In this document: positions 52,412-61,170 of the stretch, in pieces
How the letters are laid out: every line of letters begins with the position of its first letter
Position numbering within the stretch: the first letter of the stretch is position 1
Assembly (NCBI RefSeq): GCF_900172275.1
Contig: NZ_FWFT01000003.1
Span: forward strand, 1-64,000
DNA length: 64,000 nt
Source: Pseudooctadecabacter jejudonensis
GTDB taxonomy: Bacteria; Pseudomonadota; Alphaproteobacteria; Rhodobacterales; Rhodobacteraceae
Direction: 5' to 3'
Position numbers and translations under genes: made by a program
The notes under the pieces: generated by a model
Databases searched by the model: none
What the model saw: only the letters and a program-made list of their open reading frames with translations
What the model was told of the DNA's origin: nothing

Positions 52412-53386
52412 TCAGTTCAGCATCGTATCGAGTTTTTCGCCAATCACCGCCGCGAAATGCTTGTTCGCAGAGCTGTTAGGATGGATATCAGTCGGATAAA
52501 AACTGATGTCTTCGAACGGCTTATTTGGATCGGCATCAACGACATCGAAACCACGTTCCAACAATTGCTTGACGAACATGGTTTCCATTGGTGGTGTCTT
52601 ATCCACCTCTTTCGCCTCGATTGAATCACCACTTCTCAAGACCGCGACAACAAACTTCGCACCCGCAGCTTCTGTCAAAGCGCGTGCCTCTTCAAACACG
52701 CGACAAGAAATCTGGTGACGTGTAAACCTATCTGGCGCGTATGCCATCATGCCCTCGTACTCTTGCTCGGAAAGCGGCATGTTGACTTTACGAAAATTCA
52801 GTTTGCCGAACTCATTAATGAAGGCGGCCGGCCTGAATATCTCGGTGCTCCGGCTTCCAACCTTTTGAAGTCTTCCAAAAGCGGGGTGAGAATGTCGATT
52901 CTTCCAAAGGATCGGGTGAGCCACATTGCGAATAAGATGAAAGTGAAAGTAACCGAACACAACAACATCCGGTTTGGATGTCATCAGGTTGGCTTGCAGT
53001 TGAAGAAGATTCTGAAATGACGAATAACCAGCTATGGCATAAGGTTGTATCTCTGCCCCACCAAAGCGGTCTTGAAGCAAATAACAATAGGTCTGTTCTA
53101 TCGGCAAGCACTGACCTTCAGTAAACGAACACCCGAAAACCCAGACTTTCTTTTGCCCCTTGCCTGGCCGAGCGTTTGGCAAACGGCGAAATCCTGTGGG
53201 ATCAATATCCCACTCCCAGGTAATGCTGTCTCCTATAGCGGCGCGTGCGCGGCCTGGCGCTCTGCGCCACCCTAGAACTGGGTCAAAAATAATGTTTGCC
53301 AAGGGCGATTTTCCCAGCACGTCACTCAGCTGGGACACTAGCCTTCGCGCCCAGGTAGGTCTAGTCGCATTCGAACCTTTGGCCAC
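52412..53386 (-). CDS. SGNH/GDSL-fold hydrolase-like protein
   Basis: 324 residues ending 10 bases before the carbamoyltransferase start. Block I reads VWVFGCSFTEGQ (Ser in place of the GDSL serine), then YAIAGYSSFQNLLQL (the glycine/asparagine region) and the C-terminal Asp-x-x-His in YPTDIHPNSSANKHFA. SGNH enzymes add or remove acyl groups on glycans; no signal peptide is visible. It appears to be the first gene of the trio. GC is lower than in the glycogen operon next door. Confidence 0.78.
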   Translation of the reverse strand: MAKGSNATRPTWARRLVSQLSDVLGKSPLANIIFDPVLGWRRAPGRARAAIGDSITWEWDIDPTGFRRLPNARPGKGQKKVWVFGCSFTEGQCLPIEQTYCYLLQDRFGGAEIQPYAIAGYSSFQNLLQLQANLMTSKPDVVVFGYFHFHLIRNVAHPILWKNRHSHPAFGRLQKVGSRSTEIFRPAAFINEFGKLNFRKVNMPLSEQEYEGMMAYAPDRFTRHQISCRVFEEARALTEAAGAKFVVAVLRSGDSIEAKEVDKTPPMETMFVKQLLERGFDVVDADPNKPFEDISFYPTDIHPNSSANKHFAAVIGEKLDTMLN

Positions 53387-53398
53387 CGCTGTCCAGCT

Positions 53399-53428
53399 CC
53401 ATTTTTACGGGCCCCATTTTTACGGGCC
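53399..53428. repeat. Perfect tandem 15-bp duplication
   Basis: CCATTTTTACGGGCC occurs twice without a gap (53399-53413 and 53414-53428), just upstream of the SGNH gene start. It may alter promoter spacing or be a replication-slippage product. Confidence 0.7.
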
Positions 53429-53499
53429 ACTTTTGAGCAAGGTTTCTGGCACGGGCGGGCTCGTGTTTAGGGCCTGATGGGGTCGGATCTGATTGTTCC

Positions 53500-53592
53500 C
53501 TCCGGACCATTATCGGAGCGACTGTATTCGGGCGTCCCGTGCCGCAGTCGCAATGGATAGAGCGCATCCAGAACGTCTGCGTCTTTCATCTT
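53500..53592 (-). mobile_element. IS3-family transposase (rve domain) fragment
   Basis: The minus strand reads KMKDADVLDALYPLRLRHG then TPEYSRSDNGPE, which matches the integrase-core segment of IS3-family OrfB proteins (the 'SDNGPE' block holds the second catalytic Asp). Only about 30 residues are left and neither end of an insertion sequence is seen. Confidence 0.65.
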
Positions 53593-53664
53593 CGGTTTGA
53601 CCGCTCCGCAGAGCGCTTCGCGGGGGTACTCCTCCCGCGCCGCCCGGACGCAGGGAGGAGATGA

Positions 53665-53859
53665 ATGACCGTTTCAACTGCATATTTCCGTCCAGTGGAT
53701 GCCAAGCACGCCATAGGCGTGTCACGATAAACGACCCACAACTGGTCGAAAAAGGGTCTGATCACCCTGCGAAAGCATGGCGGCATCACATTCGTCAGCG
53801 TGTCCGAGGTCGAGAAGCTTATGATCAGCTTGGGGGACCAGTTGGGGGACCAGAAATGA
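53665..53859 (+). pseudogene. Excisionase/AlpA-like HTH gene broken by one stop codon
   Basis: A strong ribosome site (AGGGAGGAG) precedes ATG 53665. The frame reads MTVSTAYFRPVDAKHAIGVSR, then TAA at 53728-53730, then TTHNWSKKGLITLRKHGG, ITFVSVSEVEKLMISLGDQ and stops at 53857-53859. The text on both sides is one MerR/excisionase-type HTH (GVSRxTxxxWxKKGLIT); a single codon interrupts the recognition helix. It sits 100 bases from tRNA-Leu, where island excisionase genes are common. The terminator at 53859-53895 follows directly. Confidence 0.65.
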
Positions 53860-53895
53860 AAAATCCCAATCCAGATATATTTTATTGGGATTTTT
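53859..53895. terminator. Strong bidirectional terminator
   Basis: A perfect 12-bp inverted repeat AAAAATCCCAAT (53859-53870) and ATTGGGATTTTT (53884-53895) with A and T tracts on both sides works in either direction, ending the HTH remnant from the left and readthrough from tRNA-Leu on the right. Confidence 0.8.
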
Positions 53896-53961
53896 GGTGC
53901 GCCCGTTCGAGCAAAGTTCGAACTCATACAAAAGTACGGCCGCACCGTTCGAATTTATGAG

Positions 53962-53979
53962 AATGGTGCGGTCGAGAAG
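53962..53979 (-). repeat. tRNA-Leu 3'-end att copy
   Basis: AATGGTGCGGTCGAGAAG covers the last 16 bases of tRNA-Leu(GAG), including CCA, plus two flanking bases, and is nearly repeated at 49271-49288. Confidence 0.5.
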
Positions 53980-54050
53980 ACTCGAACTTCCACGGGTGTT
54001 ACCCCACAGCGACCTCAACGCTGCGCGTCTACCAATTCCGCCACGACCGC
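53964..54050 (-). tRNA. tRNA-Leu(GAG)
   Basis: The minus strand starts GCGGTCG and ends CGACCGC-A-CCA (encoded CCA). The anticodon stem-loop CAGCGTTGAGGTCGCTG gives GAG, the long variable arm TGGGGTAACACCCGT is present, and the T arm reads GAAGTTCGAGTCTTC. Length is 87. Its 3' side faces the low-GC accessory block. Confidence 0.96.
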
Positions 54051-54126
54051 ACTGTCTAGGCTTGGTGGAGGTGCTTTAGACAAAGCGGCCCCACACCTCA
54101 AGGGCAAAAAGCATGCGTCCCCCGAT

Positions 54127-54615
54127 TTAAGGCAGCGTCCTGTCACGCTGCATCCGCCACAGCGCCCAAAGCCCCAAAAGGCCCATGGCAATCACGACAT
54201 ATCCGGCGGCCGACGGCTCACCAAACAGGGCGCGGTTCAGGGTCCGTCCGGGCAGCAACGTGAACAGTCCCGCCACACCCAACGCGCCAAACCACGTCGA
54301 TTGCATCGACCTGCGGTGGCGCGCGATGTCACCGATGCGAATGGCCCAGATCGCCTCCGCCATGCCCCAGGTCGCCAAGATGCTGAACACATGGATTGGG
54401 CCGAAATGTGCAAGGACCGCGATGTTGCTTTTGATGCCAAGACCCGTGAGTGCGAGGCCCAGCATCCCCACCACCCCAACGTAGCCCGCGATTTTGTGCA
54501 GCCGGTCGCGTTTGCGCCGAAACATCGCGATAGGACCGGACAAAAGCGCAAGACAGGCAAAAAGCACATGCAGTTGCACGATGGGCGCAGATGACAGGAT
54601 CGGATCAAGCGACAT
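54127..54615 (-). CDS. DUF2306-like integral membrane protein (first copy)
   Basis: I start at ATG 54615 (MSLDPILSSAPIVQLHVLFA), 162 residues with four to five hydrophobic segments. Histidines in the first helix (QLHVLFACLALLSGPIAM), LHKIAGY and IARHRRSM are placed like those of DUF2306 proteins, an uncharacterised heme-b-like membrane family. It overlaps the upstream paralogue by 11 bases; they form a two-gene operon. Confidence 0.7.
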   Translation of the reverse strand: MSLDPILSSAPIVQLHVLFACLALLSGPIAMFRRKRDRLHKIAGYVGVVGMLGLALTGLGIKSNIAVLAHFGPIHVFSILATWGMAEAIWAIRIGDIARHRRSMQSTWFGALGVAGLFTLLPGRTLNRALFGEPSAAGYVVIAMGLLGLWALWRMQRDRTLP

Positions 54616-55108
54616 GAGGCATCCCCCCTTGGATCTGACGTTGGCGCAAGACGGCACGCAGGATGACGCAGAACACCCCTGCACCAATCACCCACCACCC
54701 CAGATGATCGGCCCCGTCAAAGGCCGCTTGGTTCGAAGTTCGGCCCGGCATGAAATTGGCCAGCCCCGCCAGCACCAGCCCGAACCGATACAGATTGCCG
54801 AACACCGCGCGGTGCGCAGTGATATCGCCGCGCCGTGCGTGCCCGATGCCCAGCCACAGGGACACCAACGTCACAACAGCAAACCCATGCAGCGGGCTGA
54901 ACGGCCCTATGACCGCAAACGAATGGATGAAAAACGCCGATAGGGACACCGATGCCATCGCCAACACCCAAACATATCCCACCGTCTTATGCAGGCCCGC
55001 CCTGCGCTGACCGTACAAAGCCACGGGGCCCAGCACCAAAGCCACAAGGGCAGAGGCTGCGTGGATCTGGATGTGAACGGGGGCATTCAGACATGGGTCA
55101 AGGGTCAT
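54605..55108 (-). CDS. DUF2306-like integral membrane protein (second copy)
   Basis: The ATG at 55108 has AAAGGA upstream; 167 residues, four to five helices. It repeats the pattern of the next gene: VHIQIHAASALVALVLGPVA, LHKTVGYVWVLAM, FSPLHGFAVV and ITAHRAVFGNLY, FMPGRTSNQAAF versus LLPGRTLNRALF in its partner, so the two are tandem paralogues. It is divergent from a membrane LytTR regulator, 102 bases apart, which probably controls it (inference). Confidence 0.72.
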   Translation of the reverse strand: MTLDPCLNAPVHIQIHAASALVALVLGPVALYGQRRAGLHKTVGYVWVLAMASVSLSAFFIHSFAVIGPFSPLHGFAVVTLVSLWLGIGHARRGDITAHRAVFGNLYRFGLVLAGLANFMPGRTSNQAAFDGADHLGWWVIGAGVFCVILRAVLRQRQIQGGMPHVA

Positions 55109-55210
55109 GTCGTGTCCTTTCGAATTGGCAATTGGTTTAGCGATAGCGTACCCTTGACCCAGCGGCCGTTCGCGCCCCAGACCCTTTGTGCCAAACGACG
55201 AGACCCTTTC

Positions 55211-56002
55211 GTGAACGACACCCCACCGCAGTCTGCGCTTCGTGAATGGCGGGCCCATATGGGCCACCCGCCTCGGGCGGCGGCCTTGATCGGGGCGGCG
55301 GTGATCCTCACTGTCATGGCCCCGTTTGAAACCGATCGCACCATGCGCGCAGCGCCCCGACTGGCCTATTGGGTGATCCTTGTAGCCACCACCTATTCCA
55401 CCGGTTTTTTTGCCAACATGTTTGCGACCCTATTGGCGGGGCCAGACGCGCCTGTCTGGAAAAAGGCCGCACTTGGCGCGACGTTGACGTCTCTGGGCGT
55501 CTTTGCAGTGGTCTATGTTCTGAATGGCCTCGCCTTTGACTTTTGGGCCAGCGGGGCAATCGCGGTCGAGGGGTTTATCAACGTGGCCGTCATTGCCTCC
55601 ATCATCAGTGTCATCTTTCACATGATCGACGCAGGCACCGGCCCTGCACCGGACAGCCCTGCACTTTCCACCGATCACGCCCGCCCCGCCCTTCTTGACC
55701 GCGTGCCTTTGGACAAACGCGGCACCCTTGTGTCGATCAGCGTCGAAGACCACTACGTGCGTGTACGCACCACCAAGGGCGAGGAGATGTTGCTGCTGCG
55801 TCTTGGTGATGCCCTGCGCGAGGTGCCGCAGGACGCAGGATTGCATGTTCACCGCTCCCACTGGATCGCGACGGATCAGGTGACGGCGGCGGTTCGCAAG
55901 GGGGATGGTGCCCTCTTGTCGATGACCCACGGCCCCGATATTCCCGTCAGCCGGGCCAATGTGGCCAAACTGAAGGAGGCGGGGCTTTTGCCGCGATCAT
56001 AG
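55211..56002 (+). CDS. Membrane-anchored LytTR-domain transcription regulator
   Basis: 263 residues from GTG 55211; ATG 55259 is an alternative start. Four hydrophobic helices (AALIGAAVILTVMAP, LAYWVILVATTYSTGF, ALGATLTSLGVFAVVYVL, INVAVIASIISVIFHMI) precede a C-terminal LytTR DNA-binding domain (LVSISVEDHYVRVRTTKGEE, LHVHRSHWIATDQV, PVSRANVAKLKEAGLL). Such proteins bind DNA while in the membrane. It ends one base before lipB and faces the DUF2306 pair. Confidence 0.87.
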   Translation: MNDTPPQSALREWRAHMGHPPRAAALIGAAVILTVMAPFETDRTMRAAPRLAYWVILVATTYSTGFFANMFATLLAGPDAPVWKKAALGATLTSLGVFAVVYVLNGLAFDFWASGAIAVEGFINVAVIASIISVIFHMIDAGTGPAPDSPALSTDHARPALLDRVPLDKRGTLVSISVEDHYVRVRTTKGEEMLLLRLGDALREVPQDAGLHVHRSHWIATDQVTAAVRKGDGALLSMTHGPDIPVSRANVAKLKEAGLLPRS

Positions 56003-56671
56003 ATGGTTGAATGGATCACAACAGACGGTTTGACAGACTACGACGCCGCCGTGACGTTCATGGAAGACCGCGCCGATGCGATTGCACGCGGGGCGGCGGA
56101 GGAATGTGTCTGGCTGGTTGAACATCCGCCGCTGTATACCGCTGGAACCTCGGCCAAGCCTGCGGACCTGACAGACCCGGACCGTTTTCCGGTCCACATC
56201 ACCAAACGGGGCGGTCAATACACCTACCACGGGCCCGGCCAACGGGTCGCCTATGTCATGCTTGATGTTGGCAAGCGCGGCCATGATGTGCGCCGCTTTG
56301 TGCAAGACCTTGAACATTGGGTCATCGCCACGTTGGACCGCTTTAACGTCAAGGGCGAAATCCGCGAGGGCCGCGTGGGCGTCTGGGTCACGCGGGATGA
56401 CAAACCGCTGACACTCACGGGTGCCAAAGCCGAAGACAAAATCGCAGCCATCGGCATTCGGTTGCGCAAGTGGATCAGCTTTCACGGCCTGTCAATCAAC
56501 GTGGAACCAGATCTGGACCATTTCGGGGGCATCGTGCCCTGCGGGATCGCCGAACACGGGGTGACATCTTTGGTGGATCTGGGGTTGCCCGTCACCATGG
56601 CCGACGTTGATGTTGCCCTGCGCCAAACCTTTGATGCGGCCATAACCCCCCGCACCGACACCCCCCAATAG
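56003..56671 (+). CDS. lipB: Octanoyltransferase (lipoyl synthesis)
   Basis: 222 residues. It carries the family loop [18 protein letters not shown], the catalytic Lys in [16 protein letters not shown] and the Cys in [15 protein letters not shown]. It moves octanoyl groups from acyl carrier protein to lipoyl domains. It follows the LytTR gene without a gap. Confidence 0.96.
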   Translation: MVEWITTDGLTDYDAAVTFMEDRADAIARGAAEECVWLVEHPPLYTAGTSAKPADLTDPDRFPVHITKRGGQYTYHGPGQRVAYVMLDVGKRGHDVRRFVQDLEHWVIATLDRFNVKGEIREGRVGVWVTRDDKPLTLTGAKAEDKIAAIGIRLRKWISFHGLSINVEPDLDHFGGIVPCGIAEHGVTSLVDLGLPVTMADVDVALRQTFDAAITPRTDTPQ

Positions 56672-56743
56672 CCCCGTACGCGGGAACGGATCGGCATACG
56701 TGCGGGTTAGGCTTTCGCCCCTTTGTCCAAGCCAGGCCTGAAA

Positions 56744-57844
56744 ATGACGCCCCTCCTCTACATCATCGTCACCAGCGTAAGCGCCGCCCTTTTGGGGCTG
56801 ACCCTGATCCCGTTCCTGCGGGTACATCATGGAGCGTTACGTGGGCCGGAATTTGTGCGGTTACAGCTTTTGATCAGCGCTGTGGGTCTTATGGGGTTTG
56901 TGCTTATTTGGGATGCAGCATGGTCCCCTGTCGCTTTGGTGTTGCTGCTCGCAACCGTCGTGATCAACGCGGTCTTCATGCTGAAATTCACGCCGCTGTG
57001 GGCCAAACAATCGCAAACGGCGGGCGCGGATTTGCAAGCGAGAACAAACCGTCACCTGACCCTTCTGACCGCCAATGTCAAAATGTCGAACCGGTCCTAT
57101 GATGCTGTGCTGGAGATGGCTGCGAATGAACCTGCCGATATCCTCGCACTCATTGAACCGGACGCCGACTGGATCGCCGCCATGGGTCCCCTGCGGGACC
57201 GGTTCGCCCATTACATCGAACATCCGCTCGACACCGGTTACGGCATGGCGATCTACTCCGACCTGCCGCTGTCCGACACCGAACTGACAGACCTTGTGGT
57301 CAAGGGCGTGCCGTCCATCCAGACCACCGCCACCCTGAAATCCGGCGATCAGGTGCGGCTGTTCTTTATTCATCCCGAACCGCCCACGGCGACGGACCCC
57401 ACGAAAGGCCGCGACAGTGAAATTATGCTGGCTGGGCTAAAGGCCAAAGACCACCCCCTGCCAAGCATCATCGCAGGGGACCTCAACGATGTTGCATGGT
57501 CGCACACCACCCGCAAATTCCAGCGGATCACTGGCCTGCTGGACCCACGCGTGGGGCGCGGGTTTTTCAACACGTTCAACGCCTTCTACCCCATTTTTCG
57601 CTGGCCACTGGACCATCTGTTTCACGACGACAGGTTTCGATTTGTCGCCATGCAGCGGTTGCGCAAAATCAATTCGGACCATTTCCCGCTGACCGTCACA
57701 CTCGCGCTGGCCGACACCCCCGCAGGCGTCACCCCCGACGCCGTCATGGGCGAGGAAACAATGGCGCAGGATATGATCCGAAAAGAACAGGCCAAAGACC
57801 GCACAGCCATCGGATCGGATTGGGAAAAAGACGCCGAGACGTGA
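56744..57844 (+). CDS. Membrane-anchored endonuclease/exonuclease/phosphatase-family protein
   Basis: From ATG 56744 the protein has 366 residues: three hydrophobic helices in the first 85 residues, then an EEP domain with LLTANVKMSNRSYDAVLEM, ADILALIEPD, SIIAGDLNDVAWS (metal-binding Asp/Asn) and NSDHFPLTVTLAL (catalytic Asp-His). The active site probably faces the periplasm. The substrate could be a phosphodiester or phospholipid; it resembles the YafD-like group. Confidence 0.85.
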   Translation: MTPLLYIIVTSVSAALLGLTLIPFLRVHHGALRGPEFVRLQLLISAVGLMGFVLIWDAAWSPVALVLLLATVVINAVFMLKFTPLWAKQSQTAGADLQARTNRHLTLLTANVKMSNRSYDAVLEMAANEPADILALIEPDADWIAAMGPLRDRFAHYIEHPLDTGYGMAIYSDLPLSDTELTDLVVKGVPSIQTTATLKSGDQVRLFFIHPEPPTATDPTKGRDSEIMLAGLKAKDHPLPSIIAGDLNDVAWSHTTRKFQRITGLLDPRVGRGFFNTFNAFYPIFRWPLDHLFHDDRFRFVAMQRLRKINSDHFPLTVTLALADTPAGVTPDAVMGEETMAQDMIRKEQAKDRTAIGSDWEKDAET

Positions 57845-57952
57845 ACAAACGGCCCAATTTTGCCCCATTGTTCACCAAATACCGCCCCACCGCAGGTCTA
57901 AAAGTCAGTCACTTCAGCCGCACAAAGTGCGACAGTCAGGCAGGCCGCGCGT

Positions 57953-59290
57953 ATGACAAATTCAGATCAGACAAAACGATCCCTTGTCTTTGTTGTGTCG
58001 ATCCTCATCATGGCCTACGGGCTGTGGGTGTCGACCATTGGCGCGATGGCCGTTCAATCTGCTGATCTGTTCGCCACGTGGCTGGCCGCCGAGTTTTATC
58101 ACGCGGGGCAGATGGACCAGATCTATCCTGCGGCCGGGCGCTTTTTCACCATGACCACCCCGTCTGAGTGGTGGGACAGGGCTGTGCAAACCGATCCTGA
58201 GGGGCGGATTTTTCCGTATATCTACCCGCCTTTATGGGTGGCGCTCTTTAGCGGTCTCACACCACTCACCGATTTTGCCACCTTCGATCTGGCCTTTCTG
58301 ATTGTCCATCAAATCGCCCTGTTCGGCACCGTGGTCTGCGCCAGTCGACTTTTGAATTTGCATGGACAGGCTCAACTGGTTTTTGTCGCCCTGACCTATG
58401 TGGCCCTGACCAATACAATGCCCGCCCTTTTGGCTTTGTCTGAAAACCAGCCCCAAATCCTTGTCAGCTTTCTTATCGTTCTGGCATTTGAACGGATGCA
58501 CACAGGGCACGCGCGGCAGGCTGGCGCGGTTCTGGCCTTGGCTGCGGCGATCAAGCTTTATCCTGTGTTGTTTGTCGTGATCTTCATCGGACGCCGCCAA
58601 TGGCGCGCGCTGGCCAGCTTTGCGATCGTAGGCGGCGGCTTGGGCCTGGCCTCTATCGCTCTGGCAGGCTGGCCGCTGCATGCGGAATACTTGCAGCTGA
58701 TCAAGACAATGACGCGGTCGGTGGTCATCACCAACAATTCCTATTCCATCGATGCGCTGATCTCTGGTGTGGTCTGGACAGACCATATCACCTATGTCCG
58801 GTCCTCCAGCTTGGCGGACGGCGATCTGGGGTGGTACGCGATCGCCAAATCGCCCCTTTGGGCGACGATATCTGCGATCCTCACCCTTGCCGCGTTGGCC
58901 GGTGCGGCCACCTTGGCTGCGCGCAACCCCAACGACCCGTTCGTTCTGCCCACACTTGCCGTGGCCCTGGCCCTTCTGAGCCCGCTGACGTGGTCCTACA
59001 CGTATCTGACCGCATTTGTCTTTGTGGGCGCGCTGCCCGCACGGTTGGGAAAGGTCGGTTGGGGCGTCGCCATCGGCATCGCGGTCGTGTTTTTCCGATC
59101 AACGCCGCTGCATCAACTGGGCCTTGTTTATCCTTTCTTGTCGTATGGTTGGGTGGTGTGCGGGCTGGTGATCATGGTGTTTTTCCTCTCCCTTTTGGCC
59201 GCACTCTGGCGCAGTCACCAAAGCGAGGGGGAAGGCGCCGATGCCTCTCGTCCCCCTGCGCCATTTTTACCCATGCCAAATCGCGGATGA
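57953..59290 (+). CDS. GT87-like (DUF2029) membrane glycosyltransferase
   Basis: 445 residues with about ten hydrophobic segments. The N-terminal region LFATWLAAEFYHAGQMDQIYPAAGRFF and the loop FPYIYPPLWVALFSGL are typical of the DUF2029/GT87 polyprenyl-phosphate mannosyltransferase group, as is AIKLYPVLFVVIFIGRRQW. It would use a lipid-linked sugar at the periplasmic face. No glycan genes are adjacent. Confidence 0.75.
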   Translation: MTNSDQTKRSLVFVVSILIMAYGLWVSTIGAMAVQSADLFATWLAAEFYHAGQMDQIYPAAGRFFTMTTPSEWWDRAVQTDPEGRIFPYIYPPLWVALFSGLTPLTDFATFDLAFLIVHQIALFGTVVCASRLLNLHGQAQLVFVALTYVALTNTMPALLALSENQPQILVSFLIVLAFERMHTGHARQAGAVLALAAAIKLYPVLFVVIFIGRRQWRALASFAIVGGGLGLASIALAGWPLHAEYLQLIKTMTRSVVITNNSYSIDALISGVVWTDHITYVRSSSLADGDLGWYAIAKSPLWATISAILTLAALAGAATLAARNPNDPFVLPTLAVALALLSPLTWSYTYLTAFVFVGALPARLGKVGWGVAIGIAVVFFRSTPLHQLGLVYPFLSYGWVVCGLVIMVFFLSLLAALWRSHQSEGEGADASRPPAPFLPMPNRG

Positions 59291-59387
59291 AGTCTTGCTC
59301 TGATGGACGCTGGCCCCTAGAACGCTTCCAAAGCCATTGGGCTGAGTCTGTCAGCCCACAAGATTAGCCACGAAGAGGGAGCGCCAC

Positions 59388-61061
59388 ATGGTAGACGCAG
59401 CCGTCCACGACCATGAGCATGAAGACAACCGCGGGTTCTTCACCCGTTGGTTCATGTCCACCAACCACAAAGATATCGGGATCCTGTACCTGTTTGTTTC
59501 AGGTTTTGTCGGGTTCCTGTCCGTCGCCTTCACCATCTACATGCGGATGGAACTGATGCACCCCGGTGTGCAGTACATGTGCATGGAAGGCGCACGTCTG
59601 TTCCCAGCCGCATTGGACGAATGTACGCCAAACGGCCACCTGTGGAACGTGATGATCACGTACCATGGTGTCCTGATGATGTTCTTCGTGGTGATCCCTG
59701 CCCTGTTTGGCGGCTTCGGTAACTATTTCATGCCACTGCAGATCGGCGCGCCCGACATGGCCTTCCCTCGTCTGAACAACCTGTCGTTCTGGCTGTTCTG
59801 TACCGGTGTGGCCCTCGGCGTGGCCTCAATCCTCGCGCCTGGCGGCAATGGCCAACTGGGCTCGGGCGTTGGCTGGGTTCTCTATCCGCCGCTGTCCACG
59901 AATGAGGCCGGCATCTCCATGGACCTCGCGATTTTTGCGGTCCACGTGTCCGGTGCCTCGTCCATTCTGGGCGCGATCAACATGATCACGACCTTCCTGA
60001 ACATGCGCGCCCCTGGCATGACACTGCACAAGGTGCCGCTGTTCGCCTGGTCGATCTTTGTCACCGCGTGGCTGATCCTTCTGGCCCTGCCTGTGCTGGC
60101 TGGTGCGATCACCATGTTGCTGATGGATCGTAACTTCGGCACGACCTTCTTCGATCCTGCCGGTGGCGGTGATCCCGTGTTGTACCAGCACATCCTGTGG
60201 TTCTTCGGTCACCCAGAGGTCTACATTATCATCGTGCCAGCCTTCGGCATCATCAGCCACATCATTGCAACTTTCTCGCGCAAGCCGATCTTTGGCTACC
60301 TGCCGATGGTCTATGCAATGGTCGCAATTGGTGCGCTGGGCTTCGTTGTCTGGGCACACCACATGTACACCGTCGGCATGTCTCTGACCCAGCAGTCCTA
60401 TTTCATGTTGGCCACCATGGTTATCGCGGTGCCCACAGGGGTTAAGATCTTCTCGTGGATCGCGACAATGTGGGGCGGATCCGTGGAATTCAAAACACCT
60501 ATGATGTGGGCGTTTGGGTTCCTGTTCCTGTTCACTGTGGGTGGTGTCACCGGCATCGTCCTGTCGCAGGCGGGCGTGGACCGCGCCTATCACGACACCT
60601 ACTATGTTGTGGCGCACTTCCACTACGTGATGTCGCTGGGTGCTGTGTTTGGTATCTTTGCAGGGATCTATTTCTACCTGCCCAAGATGTCCGGGCGCAT
60701 GATGCCTGAATGGGTCGGCCACACACACTTCTGGCTGATGTTCATCGGCGCCAACATCACCTTCTTCCCCCAGCACTTCCTGGGCCGGAACGGGATGCCA
60801 CGCCGCTACATCGACTACAACGAAGCCTTCGCGCTGTGGAACTATGTTTCCTCCATCGGTGCCTTCATCGCCTTCGGCAGCTTCTTGTTCTTCATTGTCA
60901 TGCTCTTCAAGACACTGCTGTCCCCGAAGAACGCGACCGAGAACAACCCATGGAACGAATATGCAGACACGCTGGAATGGACCCTGCCGTCCCCTCCACC
61001 AGAGCATACGTTCGAAATCCTGCCCAAGCAGGAAGACTGGGACAAGCAGCCGTCGCACTAA
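59388..61061 (+). CDS. ctaD: Cytochrome c oxidase subunit I (aa3 type)
   Basis: 557 residues, twelve helices. Diagnostic text: [12 protein letters not shown], heme ligand in [11 protein letters not shown], the His-Tyr cross-link motif [29 protein letters not shown], the heme a/a3 histidines in [16 protein letters not shown] and [14 protein letters not shown]. It is the catalytic subunit of terminal oxidase; no other cta gene follows here, as is usual for roseobacters where coxII-ctaB-ctaG-coxIII are elsewhere. Confidence 0.97.
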   Translation: MVDAAVHDHEHEDNRGFFTRWFMSTNHKDIGILYLFVSGFVGFLSVAFTIYMRMELMHPGVQYMCMEGARLFPAALDECTPNGHLWNVMITYHGVLMMFFVVIPALFGGFGNYFMPLQIGAPDMAFPRLNNLSFWLFCTGVALGVASILAPGGNGQLGSGVGWVLYPPLSTNEAGISMDLAIFAVHVSGASSILGAINMITTFLNMRAPGMTLHKVPLFAWSIFVTAWLILLALPVLAGAITMLLMDRNFGTTFFDPAGGGDPVLYQHILWFFGHPEVYIIIVPAFGIISHIIATFSRKPIFGYLPMVYAMVAIGALGFVVWAHHMYTVGMSLTQQSYFMLATMVIAVPTGVKIFSWIATMWGGSVEFKTPMMWAFGFLFLFTVGGVTGIVLSQAGVDRAYHDTYYVVAHFHYVMSLGAVFGIFAGIYFYLPKMSGRMMPEWVGHTHFWLMFIGANITFFPQHFLGRNGMPRRYIDYNEAFALWNYVSSIGAFIAFGSFLFFIVMLFKTLLSPKNATENNPWNEYADTLEWTLPSPPPEHTFEILPKQEDWDKQPSH

Positions 61062-61084
61062 CCGCTGGCTGATGTGACTTCAAT

Positions 61085-61114
61085 GGCCCCGGCAGGAACG
61101 TCGGGGCCGTTTTT
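61085..61114 (+). terminator. Rho-independent terminator after ctaD
   Basis: GGCCCCG (61085-61091) pairs with CGGGGCC (61102-61108) and is followed by G and five T. It ends the ctaD transcript 24 bases after its stop. Confidence 0.85.
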
Positions 61115-61170
61115 ATGCCAACAGTGCCTGCAAGGCCAAACCTGCGGGTGTGTAACAAAGGGATCCTTAT

